A DNA stretch of 64,000 nt from a virus: positions 1 through 64,000 of the IMG/VR virus record IMGVR_UViG_3300008448_008004; one strand, written 5' to 3'. The translations under genes and the position numbers were made by a program. Shown one piece after another: positions 16,063 to 25,145 of this stretch (positions are counted from its first letter, which is position 1; each line of letters starts with the position of its first letter). The notes below the pieces were generated by a model, which had not been told where the DNA came from, searched no databases, and was given only the letters and a program-made list of their open reading frames with translations.

Positions 16063-18927
16063 GTGACAGCTAATACACCAAACTTAAATATAAAAATTAT
16101 GGTTCCACAAGAAGAAATTGAACGCTTTTTATTAGGCGAAGACGACGAAAAATATATTGTTTCACTCGAATACGATTACAAAACATCAAAAATTTATAAA
16201 GTAATTCAAGACCCTATTAAGGGTAAGTTGTTACGTCCTGACACATTCATCCCATTTGCATGGGTTGGTGACTTGAAGGGTAAAAACTTTTACAAGAACG
16301 ACAAACACGCACAAAAACGTGCGATGAGTGAAAATGGTATCATTATTGAAAAATTAGATACTTACGGAGATGAACGTTTAGAAAACGGACTCAAGTACAT
16401 TGTTAAAACAACAAAATCATACTCAAACCTTGTAAACTTTTTTAAGGGTGGAGGTTTAGACCCATGGGGTAGAGACAACACGGATAGTATACAAATTCTA
16501 TCACCTGTAGAACAATACCTTATTCAAAAAAACAAACGACTATTCAAAGGATTTGAAGAATACGATGAAATCCATAGGTTTGTATTCGATATCGAGACCA
16601 CAGGTCTTGACCCCAAAACAAGTAAGATATTCTTGATAGGGATGAAAGACAATCGTGGTTTCTTAAAATTATTATCCGCACAAAATGAAGATGAAGAACG
16701 TCAAATGATTGTTGACTTCTTCAAGACTATTGATGAATTAAAACCATCTTTAGTTGGTGGTTACAACTCAGCATTCTTTGACTTCCCATTTATTTTGAAA
16801 CGTGCTGAGATTTTGAAATTAAATATCAAAAAAATATGTAAGACGTTACATCCTGATTATACTTTGAAACAAAAAGATGGTATTCTAAAGTTAGCGAACG
16901 AAATGGAACCATATGTTCAAACTCAGATGTGGGGGTATAACATTGTGGATATTGCACACGCCGTTCGTAGAGCTCAAGCAATCAACTCAGACATTAAGAG
17001 TTGGTCTTTGAAGTATATCACAAAATTTATTGAAGCAGAAAAACCAAATCGTGTTTATGTAGAAGGAGATAAGATTGGTAAAATATATTTTGATAATGAA
17101 GAGTTTTGGATGAATAAAGAAAACGGAGTATACAAAAAGGTTGGATTTGATTCTAAAATAGATGAGGTCTGTAAAAGACGTGACGATGTTTATAAATTGA
17201 TTACGGGGTCTAAGATTATCGAGGACTACTTGGATGATGACCTTTATGAGACGATGGTTGTTGATGAGCAGTTTAATCAGGCCAATTTCTTATTATCCAA
17301 ACTTGTACCAACAACATATGAAAGACTTTCAACTATGGGAACCGCAACGTTATGGAAAATGATTATGTCTTCATGGTCATATAAACATAATTTAGCTCTA
17401 CCAAGAAAATTAGAAAAAAGAAAATTTACAGGAGGTCTTTCTCGTTTGGTTCAGGTTGGGTTCTCTAAAAACGTATTGAAACTTGACTACTCTTCACTAT
17501 ACCCATCTATTCAGTTGGTTCATGATGTGTTCCCTGCTTGTGATGTTACAGGTGCGATGAAAAGTATGTTAAAGTATTTCCGTGATACTCGTATTAAGTA
17601 TAAGAACTTGGCAAGTGAATATAAAACAATAGACCCAAAACTTGCAATTTCATACGACAGAAAACAATTACCAATTAAAATCTTTATCAACGCATTCTTT
17701 GGTTCGTTATCTGCACCACAAGTATTTCCGTGGGGCGATATAGATATGGGTGAACAGATTACTTGTACGGGTAGACAATATCTTCGTCAGATGATAATGT
17801 TCTTTATGAAACGAGGTTATGTTCCTCTTGTAATGGATACGGATGGTGTAAACTTTGAAACTCCATCGGACCGTGATGAATACAAATACGTCGGTAAAGG
17901 TCTTAATGGATTAGTTAAAGAAGGAAAAGAATATGTTGGCGCGGAGGCTGATGTGGCAGAATACAATGATTTATTCTTACGAGGTGAAATGGGATTAGAC
18001 ATCGATGGTGTTTGGCCTTCAACCATTAACGTGGCTCGTAAAAACTATGCTCTACTTACAGACAAAGGAAAAGTAAAACTTACAGGTAATACAATTAAAT
18101 CTAAAAAACTTCAAACATATGTTGCTGAATTCTTAGATAAAGGTCTTCGAATGTTATTAGATGGTAAAGGTGGTGAATTTTTAGATTTCTATTACGAGTA
18201 TGTGGATAAGTTGTATAACCGACAAATTCCTTTGGCTAAAATTGCAAATAAAGCTCGTGTTAAACAATCTATTGATGATTATAAAGTTCACATTACAAAA
18301 ACCACAAGGGCCGGTAATATGATGTCCCGCCAAGCACACATGGAGCTTTTAATTAAAGAGGGTAAGAATCCTGGTCTTGGTGATACTATCTACTATGTTA
18401 ATAATGGTGAGAAGAAATCACACGGTGATGTTCAAAAGAAAAAAGATGAATTAGTTTTAAATTGTTATTTGATTGATGAAAAAGAAATTGAAAGGAATCC
18501 CGATTTATTAGGGGAGTATAATATTGCTAGATATATGGCTGCGTTCAACAAAAGAATTGAACCATTATTGGTTGTATATAAACCTGAAATAAGAGAAGAC
18601 ATTTTAATTGAGGACCCTAAGGATAGACCTATTTTTACAAAGACACAAACAGAACTTGTAAGGGGATATCCTATGAAGGAAGCTCACCAAGACACTTTAG
18701 AGGAGGTTTTATCCTTATCTGATATGGAACTAACGTTTTGGAAAAATGTTGGTATTGACCCTTACTATATGTATATTGATAATACATTAGAATTGGTTGA
18801 TACAGAATGGGTTCAAAAAAATAGGGATATGATGGATGAGTTTGTAAAACAAAACACTAAAGTAGACCAAGACGAATATTATGAATTCGATGCTGAAGGT
18901 GATTTGATGACTCTTAGTTTCGACTAA
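16063..18927 (+). CDS. Family B DNA polymerase with 3'-5' proofreading domain
   Basis: A 954-residue T4 gp43-type replicative polymerase. Exonuclease motifs: FDIETTGLD (Asp176, Glu178), GGYNSAFFDFPF near 232-243 and KSWSLKYITKF. Polymerase motifs: A is LDYSSLYPS near 474, B is KIFINAFFGS near 540, and C is VMDTDGVNF near 590-598. Both catalytic Asp residues of motif C are kept, but the usual DTDS is DTDG. The frame opens at GTG 16063; ATG 16099 (MVPQEEIERF) is an alternative start that keeps every domain and has the A-rich leader common here. Its promoter is Bacteroidota-like, and its last codons form one arm of an intrinsic terminator. Confidence 0.95.
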   Translation: MTANTPNLNIKIMVPQEEIERFLLGEDDEKYIVSLEYDYKTSKIYKVIQDPIKGKLLRPDTFIPFAWVGDLKGKNFYKNDKHAQKRAMSENGIIIEKLDTYGDERLENGLKYIVKTTKSYSNLVNFFKGGGLDPWGRDNTDSIQILSPVEQYLIQKNKRLFKGFEEYDEIHRFVFDIETTGLDPKTSKIFLIGMKDNRGFLKLLSAQNEDEERQMIVDFFKTIDELKPSLVGGYNSAFFDFPFILKRAEILKLNIKKICKTLHPDYTLKQKDGILKLANEMEPYVQTQMWGYNIVDIAHAVRRAQAINSDIKSWSLKYITKFIEAEKPNRVYVEGDKIGKIYFDNEEFWMNKENGVYKKVGFDSKIDEVCKRRDDVYKLITGSKIIEDYLDDDLYETMVVDEQFNQANFLLSKLVPTTYERLSTMGTATLWKMIMSSWSYKHNLALPRKLEKRKFTGGLSRLVQVGFSKNVLKLDYSSLYPSIQLVHDVFPACDVTGAMKSMLKYFRDTRIKYKNLASEYKTIDPKLAISYDRKQLPIKIFINAFFGSLSAPQVFPWGDIDMGEQITCTGRQYLRQMIMFFMKRGYVPLVMDTDGVNFETPSDRDEYKYVGKGLNGLVKEGKEYVGAEADVAEYNDLFLRGEMGLDIDGVWPSTINVARKNYALLTDKGKVKLTGNTIKSKKLQTYVAEFLDKGLRMLLDGKGGEFLDFYYEYVDKLYNRQIPLAKIANKARVKQSIDDYKVHITKTTRAGNMMSRQAHMELLIKEGKNPGLGDTIYYVNNGEKKSHGDVQKKKDELVLNCYLIDEKEIERNPDLLGEYNIARYMAAFNKRIEPLLVVYKPEIREDILIEDPKDRPIFTKTQTELVRGYPMKEAHQDTLEEVLSLSDMELTFWKNVGIDPYYMYIDNTLELVDTEWVQKNRDMMDEFVKQNTKVDQDEYYEFDAEGDLMTLSFD

Positions 18928-18935
18928 GAGTTTTT
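18910..18935 (+). terminator. Intrinsic terminator overlapping the DNA polymerase stop codon
   Basis: ACTCTTAG (18910-18917) and CTAAGAGT (18924-18931) pair perfectly over eight bases around a six-base loop, followed by five T. The polymerase TAA (18925-18927) and the convergent gene's stop (18924-18926) both lie inside the right arm. The minus-strand reading lacks a T run, so it acts mainly on the plus transcript. Confidence 0.85.
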
Positions 18936-19256
18936 CAATCCATCAGAAGAAAGAATATACCAAAAGTCACCAATTTTACGATATTCAACACAAGCGCCCT
19001 TATCTAATTCGATTATATCAAATTCTTCATCAATTAAAGAATCTGCAGTTACGTCAACTCTTGTAAGTGCTTTTATAACCACATGGTCTGTAGTTTTTGA
19101 ATTTAAAAATAACTCACAAAGTTCAACTCCTTTGATGACAATTGCCGATTCGCCGTTTGTTGTGTATTTAGAATTTGTTACAACAGCAACATCTGAAGTC
19201 ACAATCTCATGACCATTTATTATTCTTTTAGATGGAATTGACCTGAATACTGACAT
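18924..19256 (-). CDS. Hypothetical small beta-rich protein, 110 aa
   Basis: An unrecognised protein rich in Val, Ile and Thr with a predicted run of short beta strands (EIVTSDVAVVTNSKYTTNGESAIVIKGVELCELFLN...). It ends KIGDFWYILSSDGLK. This resembles phage head- or tail-decorating beta proteins that carry a terminal W-Y-I-L-S strand. It follows the neck protein gene by seven bases in the same operon, so a small virion protein is the likeliest role. Its stop overlaps the polymerase stop on the other strand. Confidence 0.6.
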   Translation of the reverse strand: MSVFRSIPSKRIINGHEIVTSDVAVVTNSKYTTNGESAIVIKGVELCELFLNSKTTDHVVIKALTRVDVTADSLIDEEFDIIELDKGACVEYRKIGDFWYILSSDGLKNS

Positions 19257-19263
19257 AAAATTA

Positions 19264-20385
19264 TTAAATAACCGTATATGGACTTTGGAATGCCCTTAAC
19301 TTTAATAATTTGTTTAAATTCTCAGCTTGTAAAGCCTTTTGTTCCATCATTTTTTCTGGACGTAATCTTTCAAGCCTTGTTTTTAGTTCTTCCCATAACA
19401 TAGCTTTTTCATCTTTAGCTTCTGTTGATAAGGATGAATAGTCCATTGTTAATTCGGAATCAGGTGTTTTTAAATTACCACTAAACTTACCTCTAACTCT
19501 TGCTAAAGTTTCTTTACAATATGCTGTAAACCATCTCCTAACCCAAGTTTGTGCGGGTGGATTTAATTTATCCCATCTTAATTTATCTAATGGAATATCT
19601 GAAGGTAATCTTACAACATCAGGATTTTTAGCCAAACAATCTTCTCTATCAAATGTATCGTAATACCAATACCAAACTCTATGTTGGTTTCGTCTCATAT
19701 TACCAAAATCAAATTTACCTCCAGGAACATTCATTAAGTGAATTGCTTTTTTTCCTTCAGGTAGTGCGGTAACTCGATATGTTAAGTCTCCTGTTATAAT
19801 TCTTCTTTTCATTTGAATATCCGCCATTCTTAAAAGGATATCAAATGCGGGTGTGATAAAATAGTTACCCGTTGTTCCCATCTGAGAAAAACCGGCACCA
19901 CCACCTAAACCAATACCTCCAAATCCCCCAAATCCACCCATGAATGGGTCGAAGTAAGCAGCATCCAATTCTGGTCTTGCAAACCATAAAAGTTCGTTCA
20001 ACTCTCTACCTGCAGGTATTTCATAAATTTGTTGGTTAGGTACCAAGTCGATGTAATCTTTTTTCAAAACCCAATCACCACCCGCTTGAAGACCAACAAT
20101 TTTAGAATATGCGTACGTAAATTGAGTTTCCCAATCCATACTTCTTGTTGATAATGCTCTTGTGATTGATTGTTCGTCAAGGTTCAAACCATATACTGAT
20201 GTCCATTGAGATTCAATTAACCAATCCTGAACGTGTTGTTCATAATCTTCAATAGATAATTCCAATAAAGAATCCATCATTTCGTCCTCTAATTCTACAG
20301 AACGTAACGGCGCACCTAAAAGATTTCTAATCCTTTTGTAAAGTTTACTTCTATCAGGTTCATTAATTATAACAACAGTTGACAT
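19264..20385 (-). CDS. Neck protein, gp13-like (head completion)
   Basis: A 373-residue protein. The N-terminus (LYKRIRNLLGAPLRSVELEDEMMDSLLELSIEDYEQHV) and the C-terminus (WVRRWFTAYCKETLARVRGKFSGNL, then long helices) follow the pattern of T4 gp13-type neck proteins. These form the ring that joins the portal to the tail. It is somewhat longer than T4 gp13 (about 310). The extra length includes a glycine-rich loop near residues 148-166 (GGFGGFGGIGLGGGAG). A TATTTAT motif lies 13 bases upstream. The assignment is from pattern and context, with moderate confidence. Confidence 0.55.
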   Translation of the reverse strand: MSTVVIINEPDRSKLYKRIRNLLGAPLRSVELEDEMMDSLLELSIEDYEQHVQDWLIESQWTSVYGLNLDEQSITRALSTRSMDWETQFTYAYSKIVGLQAGGDWVLKKDYIDLVPNQQIYEIPAGRELNELLWFARPELDAAYFDPFMGGFGGFGGIGLGGGAGFSQMGTTGNYFITPAFDILLRMADIQMKRRIITGDLTYRVTALPEGKKAIHLMNVPGGKFDFGNMRRNQHRVWYWYYDTFDREDCLAKNPDVVRLPSDIPLDKLRWDKLNPPAQTWVRRWFTAYCKETLARVRGKFSGNLKTPDSELTMDYSSLSTEAKDEKAMLWEELKTRLERLRPEKMMEQKALQAENLNKLLKLRAFQSPYTVI

Positions 20386-20398
20386 ATATATTTTTACT

Positions 20399-20405
20399 AT
20401 AAATA
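20399..20405 (-). promoter_or_regulatory. TATTTAT motif before the gp13-like gene
   Basis: Reads TATTTAT on the minus strand, 13 bases before the ATG at 20385. It is a member of the motif family found before structural genes. Confidence 0.45.
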
Positions 20406-20421
20406 TCTAACCAAAATAATT

Positions 20422-21510
20422 CTACTCGGACTTCTTTTTAATTTGATTATTATATTGGTCATTTACAAACGACCAATTAACTACTTTCCAAAAGTTAGAG
20501 ATGTATTCGTCTCTTTTATTTTTATATTTTAGATAATAAGCGTGTTCCCACAAATCTAACCCTAAAAGTGGATATCCACCATCTTTTTCGGTATTCATAA
20601 GTGGGTTGTCTTGATTAGATGTGGTTAATACTTTTAGTCTATTGTTTTTTGTTAAAACTAACCAAACCCACCCCGAACCAAATTTTGATTTAGCTTCTGA
20701 ACTAAACAATTCTTTAAATTTTTCAAAAGAACCAAAGTCTTTTTTAATTTTAGAAAGAATTGGGTCGGTTATCTCTTGTTTTTTTGGTGATAACATTTTC
20801 CAAAATAATGCGTGATTAAATGCCCCACCACCATTATTTTTTACCACTTTATTAAACCTTGATATTTTCTCTATAATTTCTTCTAAGTCTAAATCTTTTC
20901 CTTTAATTTTTTCTAATTCAACATTTAGTTTTTCAACATATCCTTTGTAATGTTTGTTGTAGTGAGTATTCATAGTATCACTATCAATAAATCTTTCTAA
21001 AGAATCATAACTATAAGGTAGTTTATCTACACTAACTTTTTTTATTTCAGTAATTAATAAATTTTTTTTTGACGAATCAACTTCTAATAAAGATTCAATT
21101 GATTCAATCTTTTCTGAAAATAATTTATAAACTGTTTTTTCTAATTTTTTGTGTGATTTTTCAAACTTTTTAATTTCTTGTGATGCTTGTGAACTAGCCT
21201 CGTCTTCATTTTTTCCACCAATATCTTTTCCTTTTTTTCTTTTTAAAACATTTCGTTGGTATTCGTGAGACCACTCGTGAGCTAATGTTCTCATTACGTC
21301 ACGATTTAATCTATTTTTTACTAAAATTTTAAGTTTGTTTTTGTTGGTTCTTGAACCCGTTGTCATTTCACCATTTCTTTTATTTTGAAATAAAATAGTA
21401 ATATCATCTTTTAATGGATAATTCTTTTTAAGTTGTGAAATAAAACTCTTAATTAATTTTTCATCTTCTTTTGATGGCTCAATTCCAATATATTCAATAT
21501 TAACTTCCAT
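20422..21510 (-). CDS. HExxH metallopeptidase domain fused to Mn-type superoxide dismutase
   Basis: A 362-residue protein. Residues about 1-125 hold a zinc-peptidase-like domain with HEWSH at 78-82 and acidic candidates for a third ligand at 102-104 (NEDEAS). Residues about 160-355 are a complete Fe/Mn superoxide dismutase. It starts LPYSYDSLERFIDSDTM, and all four metal ligands are present: His183, His233, Asp319 and His323, the last two in LDLWEHAYYLKYKN. The active-site Tyr is at 191. The GGGAFNH sequence and Gln300 in SNQDNP point to the manganese type. SOD converts superoxide to oxygen and hydrogen peroxide. There is no signal peptide. A TATTTAT motif lies 5 bases upstream. The neighbours are a neck gene and a helicase, so the protein could be made late or packaged. 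Confidence 0.88.
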   Translation of the reverse strand: MEVNIEYIGIEPSKEDEKLIKSFISQLKKNYPLKDDITILFQNKRNGEMTTGSRTNKNKLKILVKNRLNRDVMRTLAHEWSHEYQRNVLKRKKGKDIGGKNEDEASSQASQEIKKFEKSHKKLEKTVYKLFSEKIESIESLLEVDSSKKNLLITEIKKVSVDKLPYSYDSLERFIDSDTMNTHYNKHYKGYVEKLNVELEKIKGKDLDLEEIIEKISRFNKVVKNNGGGAFNHALFWKMLSPKKQEITDPILSKIKKDFGSFEKFKELFSSEAKSKFGSGWVWLVLTKNNRLKVLTTSNQDNPLMNTEKDGGYPLLGLDLWEHAYYLKYKNKRDEYISNFWKVVNWSFVNDQYNNQIKKKSE

Positions 21511-21515
21511 GATAT

Positions 21516-21522
21516 ATAAATA
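21516..21522 (-). promoter_or_regulatory. TATTTAT motif before the peptidase-SOD gene
   Basis: Reads TATTTAT on the minus strand, five bases before the ATG at 21510. If it is a -10-like element, the transcript would be almost leaderless. Confidence 0.4.
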
Positions 21523-23286
21523 TCATCGGTTCTTAGAAATTAAATTTAACATTTCTTCTATGATTGTCGCTTCGTCAAACATATCATCACCCATTACAGT
21601 TGATATGATTTTCTTTTTTCTGTTGAGTATATCATATATTGCGCCTTCTATTGTGTTTTCAAAAAGTGGATAATAAACAGATGTTGAATTTTTTTGACCA
21701 ATTCTGTGGGACCTATCTTCCGCTTGTGAATGTTCAGCAGGGACAAATGATAAATCATTCATAATTACCGCCTCGGCTGAGGTTAGTGTAATACCAACCC
21801 CCGCAGCCTTTAGGTTTCCAACAAATACTCTTATTTTGTCGTTTGTTTGAAATTCGTCAACAGCATTTTGTCTATGAAATTTAGAACAACTTCCGTCAAG
21901 ATATACCGCTTGTTTTCCAAAATGGTTATAGATAATGTTTAGAGTGTCTGTAAAGTTTGTGAATATAATAACCTTTTTACCTTGCTCAATAATATTTTCA
22001 GCCAACTCAATTGTATTATTAATTTTCTCTTGTGCTATAACCTTTCTAACTTTCATTAATTTTGAAAACTGAATTGTTAGGGATGAAGACTCTTCAGGAT
22101 TTGAATCATACCAATCAAAGTATTCCCCCATCAATTCTTCATAATCTTTTGATTTTAGTCTTAGATAAACAGGAGTTATAATTTTTTCAGGTAAATCTAA
22201 AACATCTTCTTTCAATCTCCTTAATATGTGAGTTGACGTTCTTTCTCTTAACTCATCAAGATTTGATGCTCCAGTAACATTCCAAACTTTTCTTTTACCA
22301 ACACTAAATTGGAATCCGTTACAGTATCTTTTAGCATACGCCATCCAATTAGCAGCAACAGGACTATCAACAAGATTTAATAAATTATAATAATTCATAG
22401 GTCTTGAAGTCATTGGGGTTCCCGATAATAACCACACCCTTGTTGATTTTTGTGCGATGTCGTTTGCAATTTTTGTTCTTTGTGCTTGTGGGTTTGAAAT
22501 CATGTGAGCTTCATCCATGATTACCAAATCAAATTTTGTTTTTAATATTTCTGACTCTTCTTTCTTTTTTGGGTCGTGGAAATTTTTTAAGATATCATAA
22601 TTGATGATAACAAAATCGTGTTCGGTTGAAAATTTCTTCCCTTCTGCAATAAAAACAGACCTATCAGAATAATTTGCAATTTCACGTTCCCAATTTATCT
22701 TTAAAGATGCTGGACATACTATTAATATTTTTTTAGCTCCCGTTTCTAATGCTGCAACGATTGTGGAAGTTGTTTTACCAAGACCCATGTCATCAGCTAA
22801 AATAAACTTCTTATTCTTAACCAATTTTTCAATTGCTTCTTTCTGATGAGTCATTGGCGGTCTGTGGGAATATTTTTCATATTCTATTTGGACATTCTTT
22901 ACTTCATTATCTTTTAACAATGCTGTTTTAGGCATCCAAAAGTCATGTAATGTCTCACCACTAAAAACCTTACCCCAAATATGATATGCTTTATCTTTTT
23001 CAACCAACAACTTCTCAACATATATTTCAGTTGGTTCTTTGGTATACATTTTATCTTCAGCTAACTTTTTAGAAAAATATAAGTCTAACTTAACCCATTT
23101 TTTTGCAACTTTTGGTTGAGTATTTTTATAGTTGTTGATATATTCTGCCTGACTTCTTGTCGGTACAAATGATTTACTATTTTCCTTCTTATGTTTTAAA
23201 TTGAGGATGTAGTTATTTGACCCATCATACGTTTCTAACGCTAAAAGGGCTTGAGACTCTATTGTTTTTGGTATAAAATCTTCCAT
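21523..23286 (-). CDS. SNF2-family DNA helicase/translocase
   Basis: A 587-residue superfamily 2 ATPase. Residues about 145-590 hold all the SNF2 motifs: MTHQKEAIEKL (Q-like), DDMGLGKTTSTI (Walker A), MDEAHMISNP (Walker B), LLSGTPMTSRP (III), VFVGNLKAAGVGITLTSA (V) and EDRSHRIGQKNSTSVYY (VI). The order and the short insertions resemble SMARCAL1/RapA-like annealing helicases common in large phages. The first 140 residues include a DNA-binding-like HIWGKVFSGETLHDFWMPK strand region. It may remodel replication forks or recombination intermediates, like UvsW of T4. It lies 13 bases before the peptidase-SOD gene on the same strand. Confidence 0.92.
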   Translation of the reverse strand: MEDFIPKTIESQALLALETYDGSNNYILNLKHKKENSKSFVPTRSQAEYINNYKNTQPKVAKKWVKLDLYFSKKLAEDKMYTKEPTEIYVEKLLVEKDKAYHIWGKVFSGETLHDFWMPKTALLKDNEVKNVQIEYEKYSHRPPMTHQKEAIEKLVKNKKFILADDMGLGKTTSTIVAALETGAKKILIVCPASLKINWEREIANYSDRSVFIAEGKKFSTEHDFVIINYDILKNFHDPKKKEESEILKTKFDLVIMDEAHMISNPQAQRTKIANDIAQKSTRVWLLSGTPMTSRPMNYYNLLNLVDSPVAANWMAYAKRYCNGFQFSVGKRKVWNVTGASNLDELRERTSTHILRRLKEDVLDLPEKIITPVYLRLKSKDYEELMGEYFDWYDSNPEESSSLTIQFSKLMKVRKVIAQEKINNTIELAENIIEQGKKVIIFTNFTDTLNIIYNHFGKQAVYLDGSCSKFHRQNAVDEFQTNDKIRVFVGNLKAAGVGITLTSAEAVIMNDLSFVPAEHSQAEDRSHRIGQKNSTSVYYPLFENTIEGAIYDILNRKKKIISTVMGDDMFDEATIIEEMLNLISKNR

Positions 23287-23332
23287 TACACATATATAAT
23301 ATAATAATAAATTACCAAAAAATCAATTAAAG

Positions 23333-23339
23333 TATTTAT
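23333..23339 (+). promoter_or_regulatory. TATTTAT motif before the gp14-like gene
   Basis: TATTTAT on the plus strand, four bases before ATG 23344, in the 57-base gap between divergent genes. Confidence 0.45.
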
Positions 23340-23343
23340 AAGT

Positions 23344-23859
23344 ATGGCAGATAACAGAGTTCCAATTACAAGATTAAACAAATTTTTCTCTGAAGAAGAT
23401 TTTAATATGGATATTTCTATGGGAGACGAATGGTTAGGGGGAGATATGAATTTCACACTTGTATTATATCGTGTTGATAGACAAAAAACAATTAGTGACG
23501 ATGTTTACGGTGAAACATTAGAAGATGGAATACAATTTTTACCACCTGTTGAATTTAAAGGATATGTCCAAATTGAATCACCAACAAATGCAGACTACGG
23601 GGGGTCTAAATTATCACAAACAGAGCCAGGTAATTTAAAAGTTGGAGTCTATCAAAAACAACTTGAAGAATTAAATATTGATATAAATTATGGTGACTAT
23701 ATAGGATACTATGAAACGGAAACAAGAGTTAGATATTATAGTGTTGTAAATGATGGTCGTGTATTATCAGATAATAAACACACATATGGTGGATACAAAC
23801 CATTCTATCGTTCAATTGTTGCATCACCTGTAACTGATAATGAGTTTAGAGGATTATAA
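23344..23859 (+). CDS. Probable neck / head-closure protein (gp14-like)
   Basis: A 171-residue beta-rich protein. It contains DDVYGETLEDGIQFLPPVEFKGYVQIES, then YGDYIGYYETETRVRYYSVVNDGRVLSDNKHTYGGYKPFYRSI. This arrangement is seen in T4-like gp14 or head-closure proteins, although it is shorter than T4 gp14 (256 residues). It lies two bases before the gp15-like gene and downstream of a TATTTAT motif. It would join the neck ring to the tail terminator. Family recognition is by pattern, so moderate. Confidence 0.5.
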   Translation: MADNRVPITRLNKFFSEEDFNMDISMGDEWLGGDMNFTLVLYRVDRQKTISDDVYGETLEDGIQFLPPVEFKGYVQIESPTNADYGGSKLSQTEPGNLKVGVYQKQLEELNIDINYGDYIGYYETETRVRYYSVVNDGRVLSDNKHTYGGYKPFYRSIVASPVTDNEFRGL

Positions 23860-23861
23860 AA

Positions 23862-24902
23862 ATGGCATTACCTAAAAAAATAAAAAAACATTTACCATTA
23901 ATACCTGAAAAGGTTGGTCGTGAAAGAAGACAAGAAATGTTAGACGATATCACCGACCATGGAACTTTTTTACCTAAAGGTGTATTACACGCAGACTTAG
24001 ATTTGGGAATGTTAGATTTTGTTAAAGAAAAATTAAAACTTGTTGTTACTGAAAAATTAGTCCCAACGGTAGATAAAATTATTACAAACCAAAACTGGTC
24101 TCAATTTACGGAGACTTGGAATTTTCAAGACTTAGATAAAAACATTTCTTTACCATTTATAGCAACAGTAAGAACTCCCGAAGTAAAATATGGAACGTTT
24201 CAAGGAGGGGCTGCTAATATTTCAAACAGAAGACAATTTTTTTATTATACGGTCCCAACATGGGATGGCCAAAGAAAAGGTGCTGACGTGTATAAGATAC
24301 CTCAACCAATACCTGTGGATATTACGTATAATGTTAAATTGTTTTGTAATAGAATGCGAGAACTTAATGAGTTTAATAAAATTGTAATGCAAACCTTCAC
24401 ATCAAAACAGGCATATACTCAAATTAAAGGACACTATATTCCAATTACTATGGATGGTGTTGCCGATGAATCTGCCAAAGAATTAGAAAAAAGAAAATAT
24501 TACATTGCAAGTTATACTTTTATAATGAAAGGTCTTTTAATCGATGAGGCAGAATTTCAAATTTCACCAGCCATTACAAGACAAGTAACTTTATTTGAGA
24601 CTGAAGACAAAGTAAAAACTAAAAAGGTAAACACTCAACCACCAAGACCCGATAATTTTGATTTAGATTTACTTTTTATCACAGGTAATACTCAATTAAC
24701 TGAAGTTTTTAGATACACTGTTGATTTAAAAACTACTGAACTAACCAATGTTAGTTCATATGATGTTTATATAAATTCAAATTTTGTTGGTAGTGATTTA
24801 TCTACAATACAAATTAATGATGGTGATACTTTATTGATTAATGTCACAAAAATAGATAATACAAAACAGTCTATTATTAAAACAACCGCTTACTTAGTTT
24901 AA
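23862..24902 (+). CDS. Tail completion and sheath stabiliser protein, gp15-like
   Basis: A 346-residue protein. The core (residues about 110-250) has PVDITYNVKLFCNRMRELNEFNKIVMQTFTSKQAYTQIKGHYIPITMDGV, then RKYYIASYTFIMKGLLIDEAEFQISPAITR. This is the conserved core of T4 gp15-type tail terminators, which cap the tail tube and sheath for head joining. The last 90 residues look like an added Ig-like strand domain (TTELTNVSSYDVYINSNFVGS). It follows the gp14-like gene and precedes the sheath gene. Confidence 0.7.
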   Translation: MALPKKIKKHLPLIPEKVGRERRQEMLDDITDHGTFLPKGVLHADLDLGMLDFVKEKLKLVVTEKLVPTVDKIITNQNWSQFTETWNFQDLDKNISLPFIATVRTPEVKYGTFQGGAANISNRRQFFYYTVPTWDGQRKGADVYKIPQPIPVDITYNVKLFCNRMRELNEFNKIVMQTFTSKQAYTQIKGHYIPITMDGVADESAKELEKRKYYIASYTFIMKGLLIDEAEFQISPAITRQVTLFETEDKVKTKKVNTQPPRPDNFDLDLLFITGNTQLTEVFRYTVDLKTTELTNVSSYDVYINSNFVGSDLSTIQINDGDTLLINVTKIDNTKQSIIKTTAYLV

Positions 24903-25064
24903 TTATTCACCGTAAATATCTTTAACTTCTTTACAGTTTTCGGTAATTATCTTCTCTAAATACCTATACATCTTCAACCCATTTTTATCACAATAGTTCT
25001 TTAATAACAAGTGAACTTCAGGTTTAATTTTCAAGTTTTTTATTTTTTTTTGGTCAGTTTTCAT
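24903..25064 (-). CDS. Small ribbon-helix-helix-like protein, 53 aa
   Basis: A short minus-strand frame: ATG at 25064, TAA at 24905-24903, 53 residues. It reads as a lysine-rich strand (KIKNLKIKPEVH), then two helices (LLLKNYCDKNG, MYRYLEKIITENCKE). This is the shape of a ribbon-helix-helix DNA-binding regulator, a class common in phages. It is the only minus-strand gene inside the plus-strand tail module and ends against the gp15-like gene. A TATTTAT motif lies 39 bases upstream. It may bind its own or the sheath promoter region. Confidence 0.6.
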   Translation of the reverse strand: MKTDQKKIKNLKIKPEVHLLLKNYCDKNGLKMYRYLEKIITENCKEVKDIYGE

Positions 25065-25102
25065 AATGGTAGAAAAAAGGCAGAATTTATTCTTACTCCT
25101 TG

Positions 25103-25109
25103 ATAAATA
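25103..25109 (-). promoter_or_regulatory. TATTTAT motif before the RHH-like gene
   Basis: Reads TATTTAT on the minus strand, 39 bases before ATG 25064. The 121-base gap 25065-25185 also holds the plus-strand motif facing the sheath gene. Confidence 0.35.
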
Positions 25110-25145
25110 TTATCATAGGGGAAAGTTTTTTGTGGTTTGACGATG

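Noticed and set aside
23289-23319. TTTG-N19-TATATGTG on the minus strand before the SNF2 helicase
   Set aside because: The spacing fits a Bacteroidota promoter, but the -7 element ends only two bases before the ATG and one key base differs, so I do not list it as a feature.
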